Shown: in pieces, positions 8,069-16,687 of the stretch
How the letters are laid out: each line of letters starts with the position of its first letter
How positions within the stretch are numbered: position 1 is the first letter of the stretch
Assembly (NCBI GenBank): GCA_040752025.1
Contig: JBFMFR010000011.1
Span: 66,740-130,739, forward strand
Length of the DNA: 64,000 nucleotides
Direction of reading: 5' to 3'
Source: JBFMFR01 sp040752025
Lineage (GTDB): Bacteria > Chloroflexota > Anaerolineae > Anaerolineales > UBA4823
Translations under genes and position numbers: made by a program
The notes under the pieces: model-generated
Database searches by the model: none
What the model saw: only the letters and a program-made list of their open reading frames with translations
What the model was told of the DNA's origin: nothing

Positions 8069-9415
8069 ATTGATTTCAGCTCCACCACTCTACGCCTGGG
8101 AAAAGCGCCTTGCCTGGCCATCACCGGCGCAGGCGGCAAGACCAGCGCCCTGCTGCGCCTGGCGCGCAGCTTCACCCCGCCCGTGCTGCTCGCCGCCAGC
8201 GCCCACATGGGCGCCTGGCAGCTTGGGCTGGCCGACGAACACCACGTGATCACCACGCTCGAAGAACTGGCCTCCTTCGAGACGCGCCTGCCGCAGAAAG
8301 TGCTGCTGTTCACCGGCCCGCTGCGAGCTGACCAGCAGCGCACGCACGGCCTGGAGCCACATCTCCTGGAGAGATTGGGGCAACTGGCCGCGGCGCACCA
8401 GGCCCCCCTGTTGATCGAGGCGGATGGCGCCCGGCGGCTGCCGCTCAAGGCCCCGGCGGCGCACGAGCCGCCCATCCCCGCCTTCGTGGAGCAGGTGCTG
8501 GTGGTTGCCGGGCTGTCCGCCGTGGGAAAGGCGCTCAGCGAGGAAAATGTCTACGGCGCGGAGCGTTTCGCCGCGCTGAGCGGCCTGCCCGTGGGCGCGG
8601 CGCTCGACCTGCCCGCCATCGCCAGGGTGTTGGCGCACCCTGCAGGCGGGCTGAAGAATATCCCGCCCGGCGCCCGGCGGCTGGCGCTGCTCAACCAGGC
8701 CGATACCCCCGAGCTGCAAGCCGGCGCTGCAGAAACCGCCGCCAGCCTGCTCGAGGCCTTCGAGGCGGTGGGGGTGGCGGCGCTGCACGGCGCTGACCCA
8801 GGCGGGCCGGCGGCGCAGCTTTATGGCCTACACGAACCGCTCTCCATCGTCATCCTGGCGGCTGGCGCGGCCAGCCGCATGGGAGCGCCCAAGCTGCTGC
8901 TGCCCTGGCGCGGCCAGCCCGTGATCCGCCACGTGGCGGACACCGCCCTGGCCTGCGGCGCCAGCGAAGTGACCGTGGTCACCGGCGCGCACGCCCAGGA
9001 AATCCGCCAGGCGCTGCAAGGGCTGCCGCTTCACTTTGCCCATAACCCGGATTGGGAAGCCGGGCAGAGCACTTCCGTGACTGCCGCCATGCGCCAGCTC
9101 TCGCGGCGCGCCGGCAGCGCCCTGTTCCTGCTGGGCGACCAGCCGCACATCCCGGCAGCGCTGGTGCGGGCCCTGGTCCAACACCACGCCCAGAACCTGG
9201 CCGCCATCACTGCCCCGGAAGTCGGGGGGCAGCGCGCCAACCCGGTGCTGTTCGATCGGGATACTTTCGCCGAACTGGCCGCCCTGAGCGGCGAGGCTGG
9301 TGGGCGGCAGCTCTTCGCCCGCTACGCTGAGCGCCTGGCGCGGCTGCCCTGGGATGACGAGCGCCTGCTGTTCGACCTGGACACTCCCGAAGATTACCAA
9401 CGCCTGGTAGAATGA
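8066..9415 (+). CDS. YqeC-MobA/MocA fusion: molybdenum-cofactor maturation protein
   Basis: This 449-residue protein is a two-domain fusion. Residues 1 to about 250 are YqeC-like, with the P-loop TGAGGKTS and the signature IEADGARRLPLKAP. Residues about 258-449 are a MobA/MocA-like nucleotidyltransferase, with VILAAGAASRMGAPKLLLPW, the metal-binding LLGDQPHI and QRANPVLF. MocA makes the cytosine dinucleotide form of molybdopterin used by xanthine-dehydrogenase/CO-dehydrogenase-type enzymes; YqeC is associated with selenium-dependent molybdenum hydroxylases. The GTG start is chosen because the ATG at 8006 would run through the divergent promoter and PadR start. The stop overlaps the MFS start (ATGA), so the two are coupled. 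No molybdenum hydroxylase lies in the window. Confidence 0.9.
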   Translation: MIDFSSTTLRLGKAPCLAITGAGGKTSALLRLARSFTPPVLLAASAHMGAWQLGLADEHHVITTLEELASFETRLPQKVLLFTGPLRADQQRTHGLEPHLLERLGQLAAAHQAPLLIEADGARRLPLKAPAAHEPPIPAFVEQVLVVAGLSAVGKALSEENVYGAERFAALSGLPVGAALDLPAIARVLAHPAGGLKNIPPGARRLALLNQADTPELQAGAAETAASLLEAFEAVGVAALHGADPGGPAAQLYGLHEPLSIVILAAGAASRMGAPKLLLPWRGQPVIRHVADTALACGASEVTVVTGAHAQEIRQALQGLPLHFAHNPDWEAGQSTSVTAAMRQLSRRAGSALFLLGDQPHIPAALVRALVQHHAQNLAAITAPEVGGQRANPVLFDRDTFAELAALSGEAGGRQLFARYAERLARLPWDDERLLFDLDTPEDYQRLVE

Positions 9416-10806
9416 CAGGCGTGAACACATCGACGCCGGACAGCGACGATCCTTCTGAAACCACCGCCATCAAGCGCCCCTCCCGGGGCATGCTGATTTT
9501 CACCCTGGTGTGGGCCGGGCAACTGGTCTCCACCCTGGGCTCCGGCCTGACCGGATTCGCCCTGGGCATCTGGATCTACCAGGCTACCGGCTCGCCCACG
9601 CTCTTCGCCATCAACCTGCTGGTGTGGATGCTGCCGAACATCGCCGTCGCCCCGCTGGCCGGCGTGCTGGCCGACCGCTGGGAGCGCCGCCTGGTGATGC
9701 TGCTCAGCGACAGCGGCGCCGGGCTGAGCTCGCTGTTCATCGTAGTCATGCTGTGGAGCGGCGAGCTGCAAGTCTGGCACGTCTACCTGGCGACTTTCTT
9801 CAACTCGGCCTTCAGCGCCTTCCAGTGGCCGGCCTATTCAGCTGCCACTTCCCTGCTGGTGCCCAAGCAGCACCTCGGGCGGGCGGGCGGCATGACCCAG
9901 GTTGGCGAGGCGATCAGCGAGTTAGCTACGCCCGCCATCGCTGGGGCGCTGTTCGTCACCGCCGGGCTGCCAGCCATCCTGCTGATCGACATCGCCAGCT
10001 ACCTGGTCGCCCTGGCCACGCTGCTGGCGGTGCGCTTCCCGCGACCCAAAGCGACCGAGGAAGGCCAGGCCAGCCAGGGCTCCTTCTGGCGCGAGGCCTT
10101 CTACGGCTGGACTTACATCCGCCAGCGCCCTGGGCTGCTGGGCCTGTTGAGCGTCTTCGCCAGCCTAAACTTCCTGCTGAGCCTGACCTACCCGCTGCTG
10201 ACTCCCATGCTGCTGGAGATGAGTTCCCCCGACATGGCCGGATACATCGCCTCGATCGGCGGGCTGGGCATGCTGGTGAGCACTGCGGCGATGAGCGCCT
10301 GGGGCGGCCCGCGGCGGCGCATCTATGGCATCGCCGCCGCCGAGATGCTGGCGGGCGCCTTCGCCCTGCTGCTGGGTCTGCGCCCGGAACTGCCCCTGAT
10401 CGCCGCGGGCTGCTTCGGCATGATGCTGGTGCTGCCGGTTTCCAGCGCGTGCAGCCAGGCCATCTGGCAGAGCAAGGTAGCCCAGGACGTGCAGGGGCGC
10501 GTCTTCGCCATGCGCAGGATGCTGGCTTTCTCGGTCATGCCGCTGGCCTACCTGCTGGCCGGGCCGCTGGCCGAGGGCGTCTTCGAGCCGCACATGGCCC
10601 CTGGGGGAAGGCTGGCGGCGCTGCTCGGGCCAGTTACGGGCGTCGGGCCAGGGCGCGGCATGGGCGTGATGTTCGTCTGCGCCGGGGCGCTCTACACCCT
10701 GGTTGCCGCCCTGATCCTGCTGCTGCCGCGCATCCGGCGGGTGGAGTTCGAACTGCCGGATGCCATCGGAGAGAACGGTGACGAGAGAGCAAATGGGTTG
10801 GAATAA
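9412..10806 (+). CDS. MFS transporter (MFS_3, drug/siderophore-exporter type)
   Basis: The 464-residue protein has about 12 predicted membrane helices and the MFS motif A in the form AGVLADRWERRLVMLLSD after helix 2. It resembles the MFS_3/EntS-like group of exporters found widely in Gram-positive and Chloroflexota genomes. The ATG overlaps the YqeC-MobA stop by four bases, indicating cotranslation; a GTG at 9421 is an alternative start. Its link to cofactor chemistry is only positional and the substrate is unknown. It is followed by a 185-bp gap that separates it from the cyclic-nucleotide operon. Confidence 0.88.
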   Translation: MTGVNTSTPDSDDPSETTAIKRPSRGMLIFTLVWAGQLVSTLGSGLTGFALGIWIYQATGSPTLFAINLLVWMLPNIAVAPLAGVLADRWERRLVMLLSDSGAGLSSLFIVVMLWSGELQVWHVYLATFFNSAFSAFQWPAYSAATSLLVPKQHLGRAGGMTQVGEAISELATPAIAGALFVTAGLPAILLIDIASYLVALATLLAVRFPRPKATEEGQASQGSFWREAFYGWTYIRQRPGLLGLLSVFASLNFLLSLTYPLLTPMLLEMSSPDMAGYIASIGGLGMLVSTAAMSAWGGPRRRIYGIAAAEMLAGAFALLLGLRPELPLIAAGCFGMMLVLPVSSACSQAIWQSKVAQDVQGRVFAMRRMLAFSVMPLAYLLAGPLAEGVFEPHMAPGGRLAALLGPVTGVGPGRGMGVMFVCAGALYTLVAALILLLPRIRRVEFELPDAIGENGDERANGLE

Positions 10807-10879
10807 GAAACTGCCCTGAAACCTGTGCGAACAACCTGATAAATTCGAGAGGTCAGGTAAAAAAACAACCGATCGCGGT

Positions 10880-10885
10880 TATAAT
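10880..10885 (+). promoter_or_regulatory. Candidate -10 box for the cyclic-nucleotide operon
   Basis: TATAAT lies in the AT-rich 185-bp gap upstream of the six-gene operon, 107 bases before its first ATG. No convincing -35 hexamer is seen 17 bases upstream, so this rests on the -10 match and the position. The intervening leader has no obvious hairpin. Confidence 0.4.
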
Positions 10886-10991
10886 TTTGATTAACAGATG
10901 ATTAGATCAAGAGATTTGGGGGCAAAAATCCGGGTAATGGTTGTTTGTAAACTTTTAGGAAGGTAAAGGTTACTACAAAGGATGATTCACC

Positions 10992-13355
10992 ATGACTTCA
11001 CTGGCGCAACTCGATCGCTACTTGCCTGAAGAAATCCGCATCCAGATCGAGCAACGTTACCTGGTGCGCATCAACCAGCAGGCGCGCCTGGAGCATATCA
11101 TCCACGATCCCATTTTCTACCAGGAACCTGAAAACTACCCGCCTTTCTACGCAGATCATGGCGTCGTGCACTTCCGGGATGTGGCCTTGCAAGTGCTCCA
11201 GGTACTGAGCGGCGTACACGGGCTGCTGATCCCCGCCAGAGAATCCAGCCGGCTTGAATTTATGAAAGGCTACGGGGTCGTGCTGGCCTATATCCACGAT
11301 ATCGGCATGGCGGACTTTTCGCATTTCGGGCGGGCCATGCACCCGGAAGTCGCCTCCCAGGAGGTCTTCAGCCCTGGCTTCGAAGACATTCTACAGGCCA
11401 TCTGGCGCGAAAATTGCGGCAACCTGGCCTGGCGGCTGTCCGGGTTGGCAAACGCAGGCGTTCTGGAGCAAGCGCCCAGGGAGGTGCTGCGCGAGATGCT
11501 GGCAATGGCCAATTGCCACAGCAAAAGCAAAGTCCCCATCGGGGTCCTGAATGATCCCCAGCAGTTGAGAACGGCGATGCAGGCGCACACTGGCACGCCC
11601 TTGAAGCAGCTCTATCGACAGAAACAGATCGAACAGGCCCAACAGGCGCTGCTGACTGCACAGGCGCAGCAAGACCAGGTCGCCATGAACCGCTATGCCC
11701 GCCTGCTTTTCGAAGCAGAACAGGCCGGCCAACCCAAAAATGGTTACAACCAGGACACTCCCACACCAGAAATCGAGAACGATGATCCTGCGAGGCGGGT
11801 GCGCCGTTCTTATACGGATTTCGAGCGAGACTCTTTCCGCTGGCTTCTAGCGCCGCACGAATTAGCCCACGAGTTGGTGGAGGACGTGATCGATACCTTG
11901 AGAGCCCTGCGCTGCGCCGACGCACTGCGCCAGCGCGGCACGGTGCTGAAGACCTCCGGCGGTTATGAAATCTTCGTGGAGCAGGGCAGCGCCGATGCGA
12001 TCCTGGCTTTGCGCATGGAGGAAAACGGCAAGAACCGCCCTGCTCTGTACTTGCTGGAAATTTCCGAAACACTCTCGGCTGGCGAAGCCAATATCGCCGG
12101 CAGCCAGATCGACCGGGATGGCAACCTACGCATCGCCTTCCACCGCGGCGCGTTCAACAACCCGGCAACCACGCGACGAGCGGCCTATAACGCGGCTGTA
12201 GTGGTCAATGATATCCAGGCAGACGCCATCGAGAGTTTTACATCCCTTGCTGCCGAAAACAACCACCTCACCCGAGAGATCGAAATCCTGCTGGAGGGCG
12301 TGGACGACAACCTGGGATTTGCCGACCTGGTGCGGACAGAATTGCAGCGCATCAATCCGGCGGCGGCGGCGCGCACGCGCTGTGTGCCCTCCTTGCAAAA
12401 CGCCGCTCAAAACGAGGTGGAACGCTACCTGCAAGCGCCAGCGCTGAGATGGGATGCGGAAGCGCGCCAGCAGGCCTTGCAGCGTATTGCCAGGTCGGGT
12501 CACAACACAACCGACATAAACCTGGATTTAGCCTTCCAGGAAGTCAAGCTGGTGCGGCTGCACGCCGGAGAAGTGCTGGTCGAAGCCGATGCGCCTTCCA
12601 GCTTTGTGTACATCCCATTGGGTGAAGGACTGCGCATCAACCCCCTGGGGGGCTACGCCTCTTTCCTGGTCAGTCCCTGGATGCCATTAGGCTTAACAGG
12701 CGTTATCCGAGGCGCGCCCAGGAACGCCAGCGTCAGCGCAGAGCGGGATGTCGCCGCGCTGATGATCCCCAAAGAGGTGTACCTGAAATACTGGCACAAA
12801 ACCCACAGCGCCGAAGGACTCAAGCAGCATTTCGCCGAACAAGCCGCAAAGGCCAAGGTTCAAGAGGTAACCCACCTGAGCAAACTGGAAAGAACGGTGA
12901 TCTTGCAGAGCGTACCACTGTTTGCTCACATTCCCGAGACCACCCTGGGTGAATTGGCAACAGCCGTACAGGAAGTGCACTTCTCTGCTGGCGAAATAAT
13001 TTTCGAAAAAGGCGATCCTGGGAACAGCATGTACGTAATCGTCAACGGTCGGGTACGCGTCCACGATGGCGAAAACTTGCTGAACCGGCTTGGTGATGGG
13101 GATGTGTTCGGGGAAATGGCGCTGTTAGACCCCGAAGCGCGCATGGCTTCAGTGACCGCGGAAGATGAGACTCGGCTCTTCCAGCTGGAGCAAGACGCCT
13201 TTCAAACCCTGATGGCCGAACACTGTGAGGTGGCAAATGGCGTGATCCGGGTGTTGTTACAACGCCTGCGCGCCAGGGCGCAGGATGTAGCCCAGTTACG
13301 CAGTCGTCTCAAAGGTGAGGAAAGCGACCAGCACAGCGCGTCAGATAGCGCATAG
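10992..13355 (+). CDS. HD-domain phosphohydrolase-like protein with C-terminal CNB domain
   Basis: The 787-residue cytosolic protein has an N-terminal HD-type metal site: H56/H60, the HD pair H102-D103 (AYIHDIGMAD), H176 and D310 (ALRCADALRQRG), interrupted by a Gln/Ala-rich insert. A degenerate CNB-like segment spans about 510-600. A full CNB domain at about 640-750 has the phosphate-binding cassette FGEMALLDPEARMAS with E708 and R717, the residues that contact ribose and phosphate. It is first in a six-gene operon; the next gene follows after 36 bases. Likely a cyclic-nucleotide-regulated hydrolase acting on a phosphorylated nucleotide, possibly the messenger itself; the substrate is inferred. 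The operon neighbours carry sister CNB domains. Confidence 0.8.
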   Translation: MTSLAQLDRYLPEEIRIQIEQRYLVRINQQARLEHIIHDPIFYQEPENYPPFYADHGVVHFRDVALQVLQVLSGVHGLLIPARESSRLEFMKGYGVVLAYIHDIGMADFSHFGRAMHPEVASQEVFSPGFEDILQAIWRENCGNLAWRLSGLANAGVLEQAPREVLREMLAMANCHSKSKVPIGVLNDPQQLRTAMQAHTGTPLKQLYRQKQIEQAQQALLTAQAQQDQVAMNRYARLLFEAEQAGQPKNGYNQDTPTPEIENDDPARRVRRSYTDFERDSFRWLLAPHELAHELVEDVIDTLRALRCADALRQRGTVLKTSGGYEIFVEQGSADAILALRMEENGKNRPALYLLEISETLSAGEANIAGSQIDRDGNLRIAFHRGAFNNPATTRRAAYNAAVVVNDIQADAIESFTSLAAENNHLTREIEILLEGVDDNLGFADLVRTELQRINPAAAARTRCVPSLQNAAQNEVERYLQAPALRWDAEARQQALQRIARSGHNTTDINLDLAFQEVKLVRLHAGEVLVEADAPSSFVYIPLGEGLRINPLGGYASFLVSPWMPLGLTGVIRGAPRNASVSAERDVAALMIPKEVYLKYWHKTHSAEGLKQHFAEQAAKAKVQEVTHLSKLERTVILQSVPLFAHIPETTLGELATAVQEVHFSAGEIIFEKGDPGNSMYVIVNGRVRVHDGENLLNRLGDGDVFGEMALLDPEARMASVTAEDETRLFQLEQDAFQTLMAEHCEVANGVIRVLLQRLRARAQDVAQLRSRLKGEESDQHSASDSA

Positions 13356-13391
13356 ACCCACACACGAACAGGCGCACGACTAATAAAGATA

Positions 13392-16300
13392 ATGAATAAA
13401 CTGAAGATGCTACTGAATATCGAAACCGGCGAAGGCCGGCTGGTGGGGTGGATGTTCCTGCACTCTTTCCTGCTGGGATTCGCCAACAACTTCGTACAAA
13501 CGGCGGCGTTCGCCCTGTTCATGGTGACTTTCAACGCGCAACTGCTGGCGTGGGTCTACATCGCCAACGCCGTGGTTGTGCCGCTGTTGTCCATGCTGTA
13601 CTTGAGGTTGGGCAAGCGCCTGTCCTTCACCAGGCTGCTATCCGCCAACCTGGGCTTCCTGTTGGTGATGATCCTGGCTTTCCGGCTGGGACTCGGGCTG
13701 CCAGAGGCGAATTGGCCGGTATTCATCCTGCCCATGCTGTTCCAGATCCTGGTGAATTTCGGCAACCTGGAGTTCTGGTCTCTGGCCGGGCGACTGTTTG
13801 ACATGCGCCAGGGCAAACGCCTGTTCGGCGTGATCGGCGCCGGACAGTGGCTGGCGATTGTGCTTACCGGTTCGATGATCCCCTTCCTGGTCAGCCAGGT
13901 GGGCACAACCAACCTGCTGTTCCTGGCTGCGGCGGGCATCGCCGGCGCATGGATCTTGCTGGCTTATCTCTCTCGGGTGTATTCCGACCAACTCACGATC
14001 CCCACCAGCGACTCTACGACCCAGGCTGAGCGCCCCAAGGCAGTAAAGGAGAAACGTGCGCCCAAGTCTGCCAGCCTCTTCCGAAGCCGTTACGTGGTCT
14101 TGATCCTGGCGCTGGTAGTGGCCTGGTGGATGAGTTTCTTCTTGATCGACAATCTGTTCTACGATCTATCGGCGGCGCAATACCCCAGCGCAGAGCAGCT
14201 CGCCAGCTTCCTGGGCATTTTCCTGGCTTCCCTGGGCGTGATCACCCTGTTTTGCAACACCCTGCTCTCCGGATGGGTGATCAACCGCTTCGGCCTGCGC
14301 ACCAGCTTGCTGGTGCTGCCTGCGCTCCTGCTGGCGGGCACGACCGCCATGCTGATTGGCGGGATCGCTGGAGAAGTAATCGCCTTGTTGTTCTGGCTGG
14401 TGGTCCTGACCAAGCTGCTGGATATGTCTTTGGGCTTTTCGGTGGACCGCGCCGCGCTCAGCATCCTGTACCAGCCGGTGCCAGCGGCCCAGCGCAGCCA
14501 GGCTGTGACCCTGGCAGAGGGGATCTTCCAGCCTTTCGCCAACGGCCTGGCAGGGGTCTTGCTGTTATCCTTCAGCGCATTCGGAACTTCCGGTTCCGCG
14601 TCCGCCTCCAGCCGTTTGCCCCTGCTGGCCGGACTGGTAGTCGTTGTGGCGATCTGGTTAGGCAGCGCCTGGCTGCTCGGCAAAGAATACCCGTCGATGC
14701 TCAAGCGCGCCTTGACCAGGCGTCGATTGGAAGGAGAAGCGCTGTTGATTGTGGATAAATCCAGCCTGGAAGTCTTGAAAAACGGGCTGAAAGATCCTAA
14801 CCCAGGCGTGGCAATTTACTGCATGAACATGTTAGCCAGCGTAGATGCTCAAAGTTTGCCGCAAGTGCTGCTGGACCTCCTGGCACACCCGGCGCCGGAA
14901 GCGCGGCAAGAAGCGCTGCGGCGAATGCAGACTTGCGCAGCAGCAATGAGCCCGGCTGCCCTGCCAGCCATCCAGCATCTGGTGGAAACAGACCCATCGA
15001 TACAGGTGCGAGCGGCCGCCCTGCGAGTATTGCCGGCCCTGGGTGAAGTGCAAATCACCCCAGAGCGCCAGGCAGGTGGCCAGTCCACATTCGACCAGGT
15101 GGCTGTTTTCCTGGAACACCCCGATCTACACATCCGTCAAGGAGCCATGTTGGGATTGCTGCACAGCGGCGGAATATCCGGTGTGCTGACTGCCGGACAA
15201 AGTCTATTGAAAATGGCTGAATCGCCGCACGCACACGAACGCCAGATGGCAGCCCAAACCCTGGGCGAAATTGGCGTAGAGAGTTTCTACCAGCCGCTCT
15301 TGCCTTTACTAAACGATGAGGATGTTCACGTACAGCGAGCGGCCTTGCTGGCTGCCGGTCAGTTACGCAGTCCCCGGCTGTGGCCTGTGGTCCTGGAGAA
15401 ATTGACCTACCCGCGGGTACGCCAGGCAGTCACAGCCGCGTTGGTGATGGGAGGCCAGGCGGTTTTGCCAGAGCTGTTTGCAGCTTTCGAGCATGAGCGC
15501 CAACCAGAGCTTGCATCCTATTCCCCAACGATGGAAGTTCGTGCTTTGTTGGCGCGCATCTGCGGGCGGATTGGCGGGGAACAGGCGGTTGGCTGGCTGA
15601 AGGGGCACATGACGCATCCAGATGAAAAGGTGCGCCATCAGGTAGTCCAGGCGTTGGAACGCGGCAGCTACCGCCCTCAGGCAAACGAAACCGGACAGGT
15701 ACAGATTGCAATCCGGGATGAGGCGCAGCGATCCACGGAAGTCCTGGCGATCCTGGTTGATCTGGACGAGCGAGACAGCCTGCTGCTCTTGAAGAAGGCG
15801 CTCCACGAGGCCTTGAATAACCATGTGCAGTGCATCTTCTCTTTGTTATCATTCCTTTACGACCGCGAGGCTATCCTGGGAGCACGCCAGGCCCTCCAGC
15901 AGACGGGCAGCAGCAAACGAGCTTATGCTCTTGAAGCACTCGACGTGAGTGTAGGAGCAGAGCTTAGAAATATGTTCTTCCCGCTGCTAAGCGATGCGCC
16001 CTATGCGCAGCGCCTGGCACAAATGCAGAAGATATTCCCGGAGGCCGCTCGCCAGGCAGCAGACGATGAGTCGCCTGACAGGCGCTCGAAAACGCAGTTA
16101 CGCTTGCAAGAAATCATCAACGCACCAGAAGGTAGATACAGCCAATGGACGCGAGCCTGCGCCCTGTACGCCCTGGGCGTAATCAATGCAACAGCAAGCA
16201 CAAAGGAGGCATCTATGCTCAGTACGATCGAGAAAGTGATCGTCTTGAAAAAAGCCAGTATCTTTGCCGAAACTCCTGATGAAACATTGGCCGAAGTAGC

Positions 16301-16682
16301 GCCCTTCCTGGAGGAAGTAGCCGTGAGCGCCGGAGAATCGGTGTTCCACAAAGGCGACCTGGGCGATTGCATGTACCTGATTGTGGATGGCGAAGTGCGC
16401 GTCCACGATGGCGAGCGCAGCCTGAATCACCTGAAGAGCGGGGATGTGTTCGGCGAAAGCGCGGTACTGGACGCGGAACCGCGCATGGCAACCGTTACAG
16501 CAGTGGTCGACACACAATTACTGCGTTTGAGGCAAGAGCAGTTATACGATGTGATGGAAATGCGCAGCGAGGTGAGCCGCGGCATTATCCGGGTGCTGTC
16601 CAGGCACTTACGGGCGCGCCTGGAGGATTTGCGCGAACTGCGCGATAGCCTGGGCAGCCGCGTAGAACCTGAGCAAGGATAA
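13392..16682 (+). CDS. ATP/ADP translocase-like membrane protein with HEAT repeats and CNB domain
   Basis: This 1096-residue protein has three parts. Residues 1 to about 440 form some 12 hydrophobic helices in the pattern of NTT/MFS-type nucleotide translocases (LHSFLLGFANNFVQTAAFAL, GVIGAGQWLAI). Residues about 460-930 are helical HEAT-like repeats (PGVAIYCMNMLASVDAQ, EDVHVQRAALLAAGQL). Residues about 955-1075 are a CNB domain with cassette FGESAVLDAEPRMATVTA. The CNB part is strikingly close to those of the flanking HD proteins. NTT domains fused to HEAT or CNB modules are known in free-living bacteria, but their substrates are mostly undetermined. The start at 13392 has a poor Shine-Dalgarno. 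The next gene begins five bases after the stop. Inference: membrane transport or scaffolding gated by the operon's messenger. Confidence 0.82.
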   Translation: MNKLKMLLNIETGEGRLVGWMFLHSFLLGFANNFVQTAAFALFMVTFNAQLLAWVYIANAVVVPLLSMLYLRLGKRLSFTRLLSANLGFLLVMILAFRLGLGLPEANWPVFILPMLFQILVNFGNLEFWSLAGRLFDMRQGKRLFGVIGAGQWLAIVLTGSMIPFLVSQVGTTNLLFLAAAGIAGAWILLAYLSRVYSDQLTIPTSDSTTQAERPKAVKEKRAPKSASLFRSRYVVLILALVVAWWMSFFLIDNLFYDLSAAQYPSAEQLASFLGIFLASLGVITLFCNTLLSGWVINRFGLRTSLLVLPALLLAGTTAMLIGGIAGEVIALLFWLVVLTKLLDMSLGFSVDRAALSILYQPVPAAQRSQAVTLAEGIFQPFANGLAGVLLLSFSAFGTSGSASASSRLPLLAGLVVVVAIWLGSAWLLGKEYPSMLKRALTRRRLEGEALLIVDKSSLEVLKNGLKDPNPGVAIYCMNMLASVDAQSLPQVLLDLLAHPAPEARQEALRRMQTCAAAMSPAALPAIQHLVETDPSIQVRAAALRVLPALGEVQITPERQAGGQSTFDQVAVFLEHPDLHIRQGAMLGLLHSGGISGVLTAGQSLLKMAESPHAHERQMAAQTLGEIGVESFYQPLLPLLNDEDVHVQRAALLAAGQLRSPRLWPVVLEKLTYPRVRQAVTAALVMGGQAVLPELFAAFEHERQPELASYSPTMEVRALLARICGRIGGEQAVGWLKGHMTHPDEKVRHQVVQALERGSYRPQANETGQVQIAIRDEAQRSTEVLAILVDLDERDSLLLLKKALHEALNNHVQCIFSLLSFLYDREAILGARQALQQTGSSKRAYALEALDVSVGAELRNMFFPLLSDAPYAQRLAQMQKIFPEAARQAADDESPDRRSKTQLRLQEIINAPEGRYSQWTRACALYALGVINATASTKEASMLSTIEKVIVLKKASIFAETPDETLAEVAPFLEEVAVSAGESVFHKGDLGDCMYLIVDGEVRVHDGERSLNHLKSGDVFGESAVLDAEPRMATVTAVVDTQLLRLRQEQLYDVMEMRSEVSRGIIRVLSRHLRARLEDLRELRDSLGSRVEPEQG

Positions 16683-16687
16683 GACCG

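Noticed and set aside
9408..9421. TAGAAT-N7-GTG as a leaderless promoter for the MFS gene at 9421
   Set aside because: The ATG at 9412 forms a classic ATGA overlap with the preceding stop. Translational coupling is the simpler explanation, and the box lies in coding sequence.
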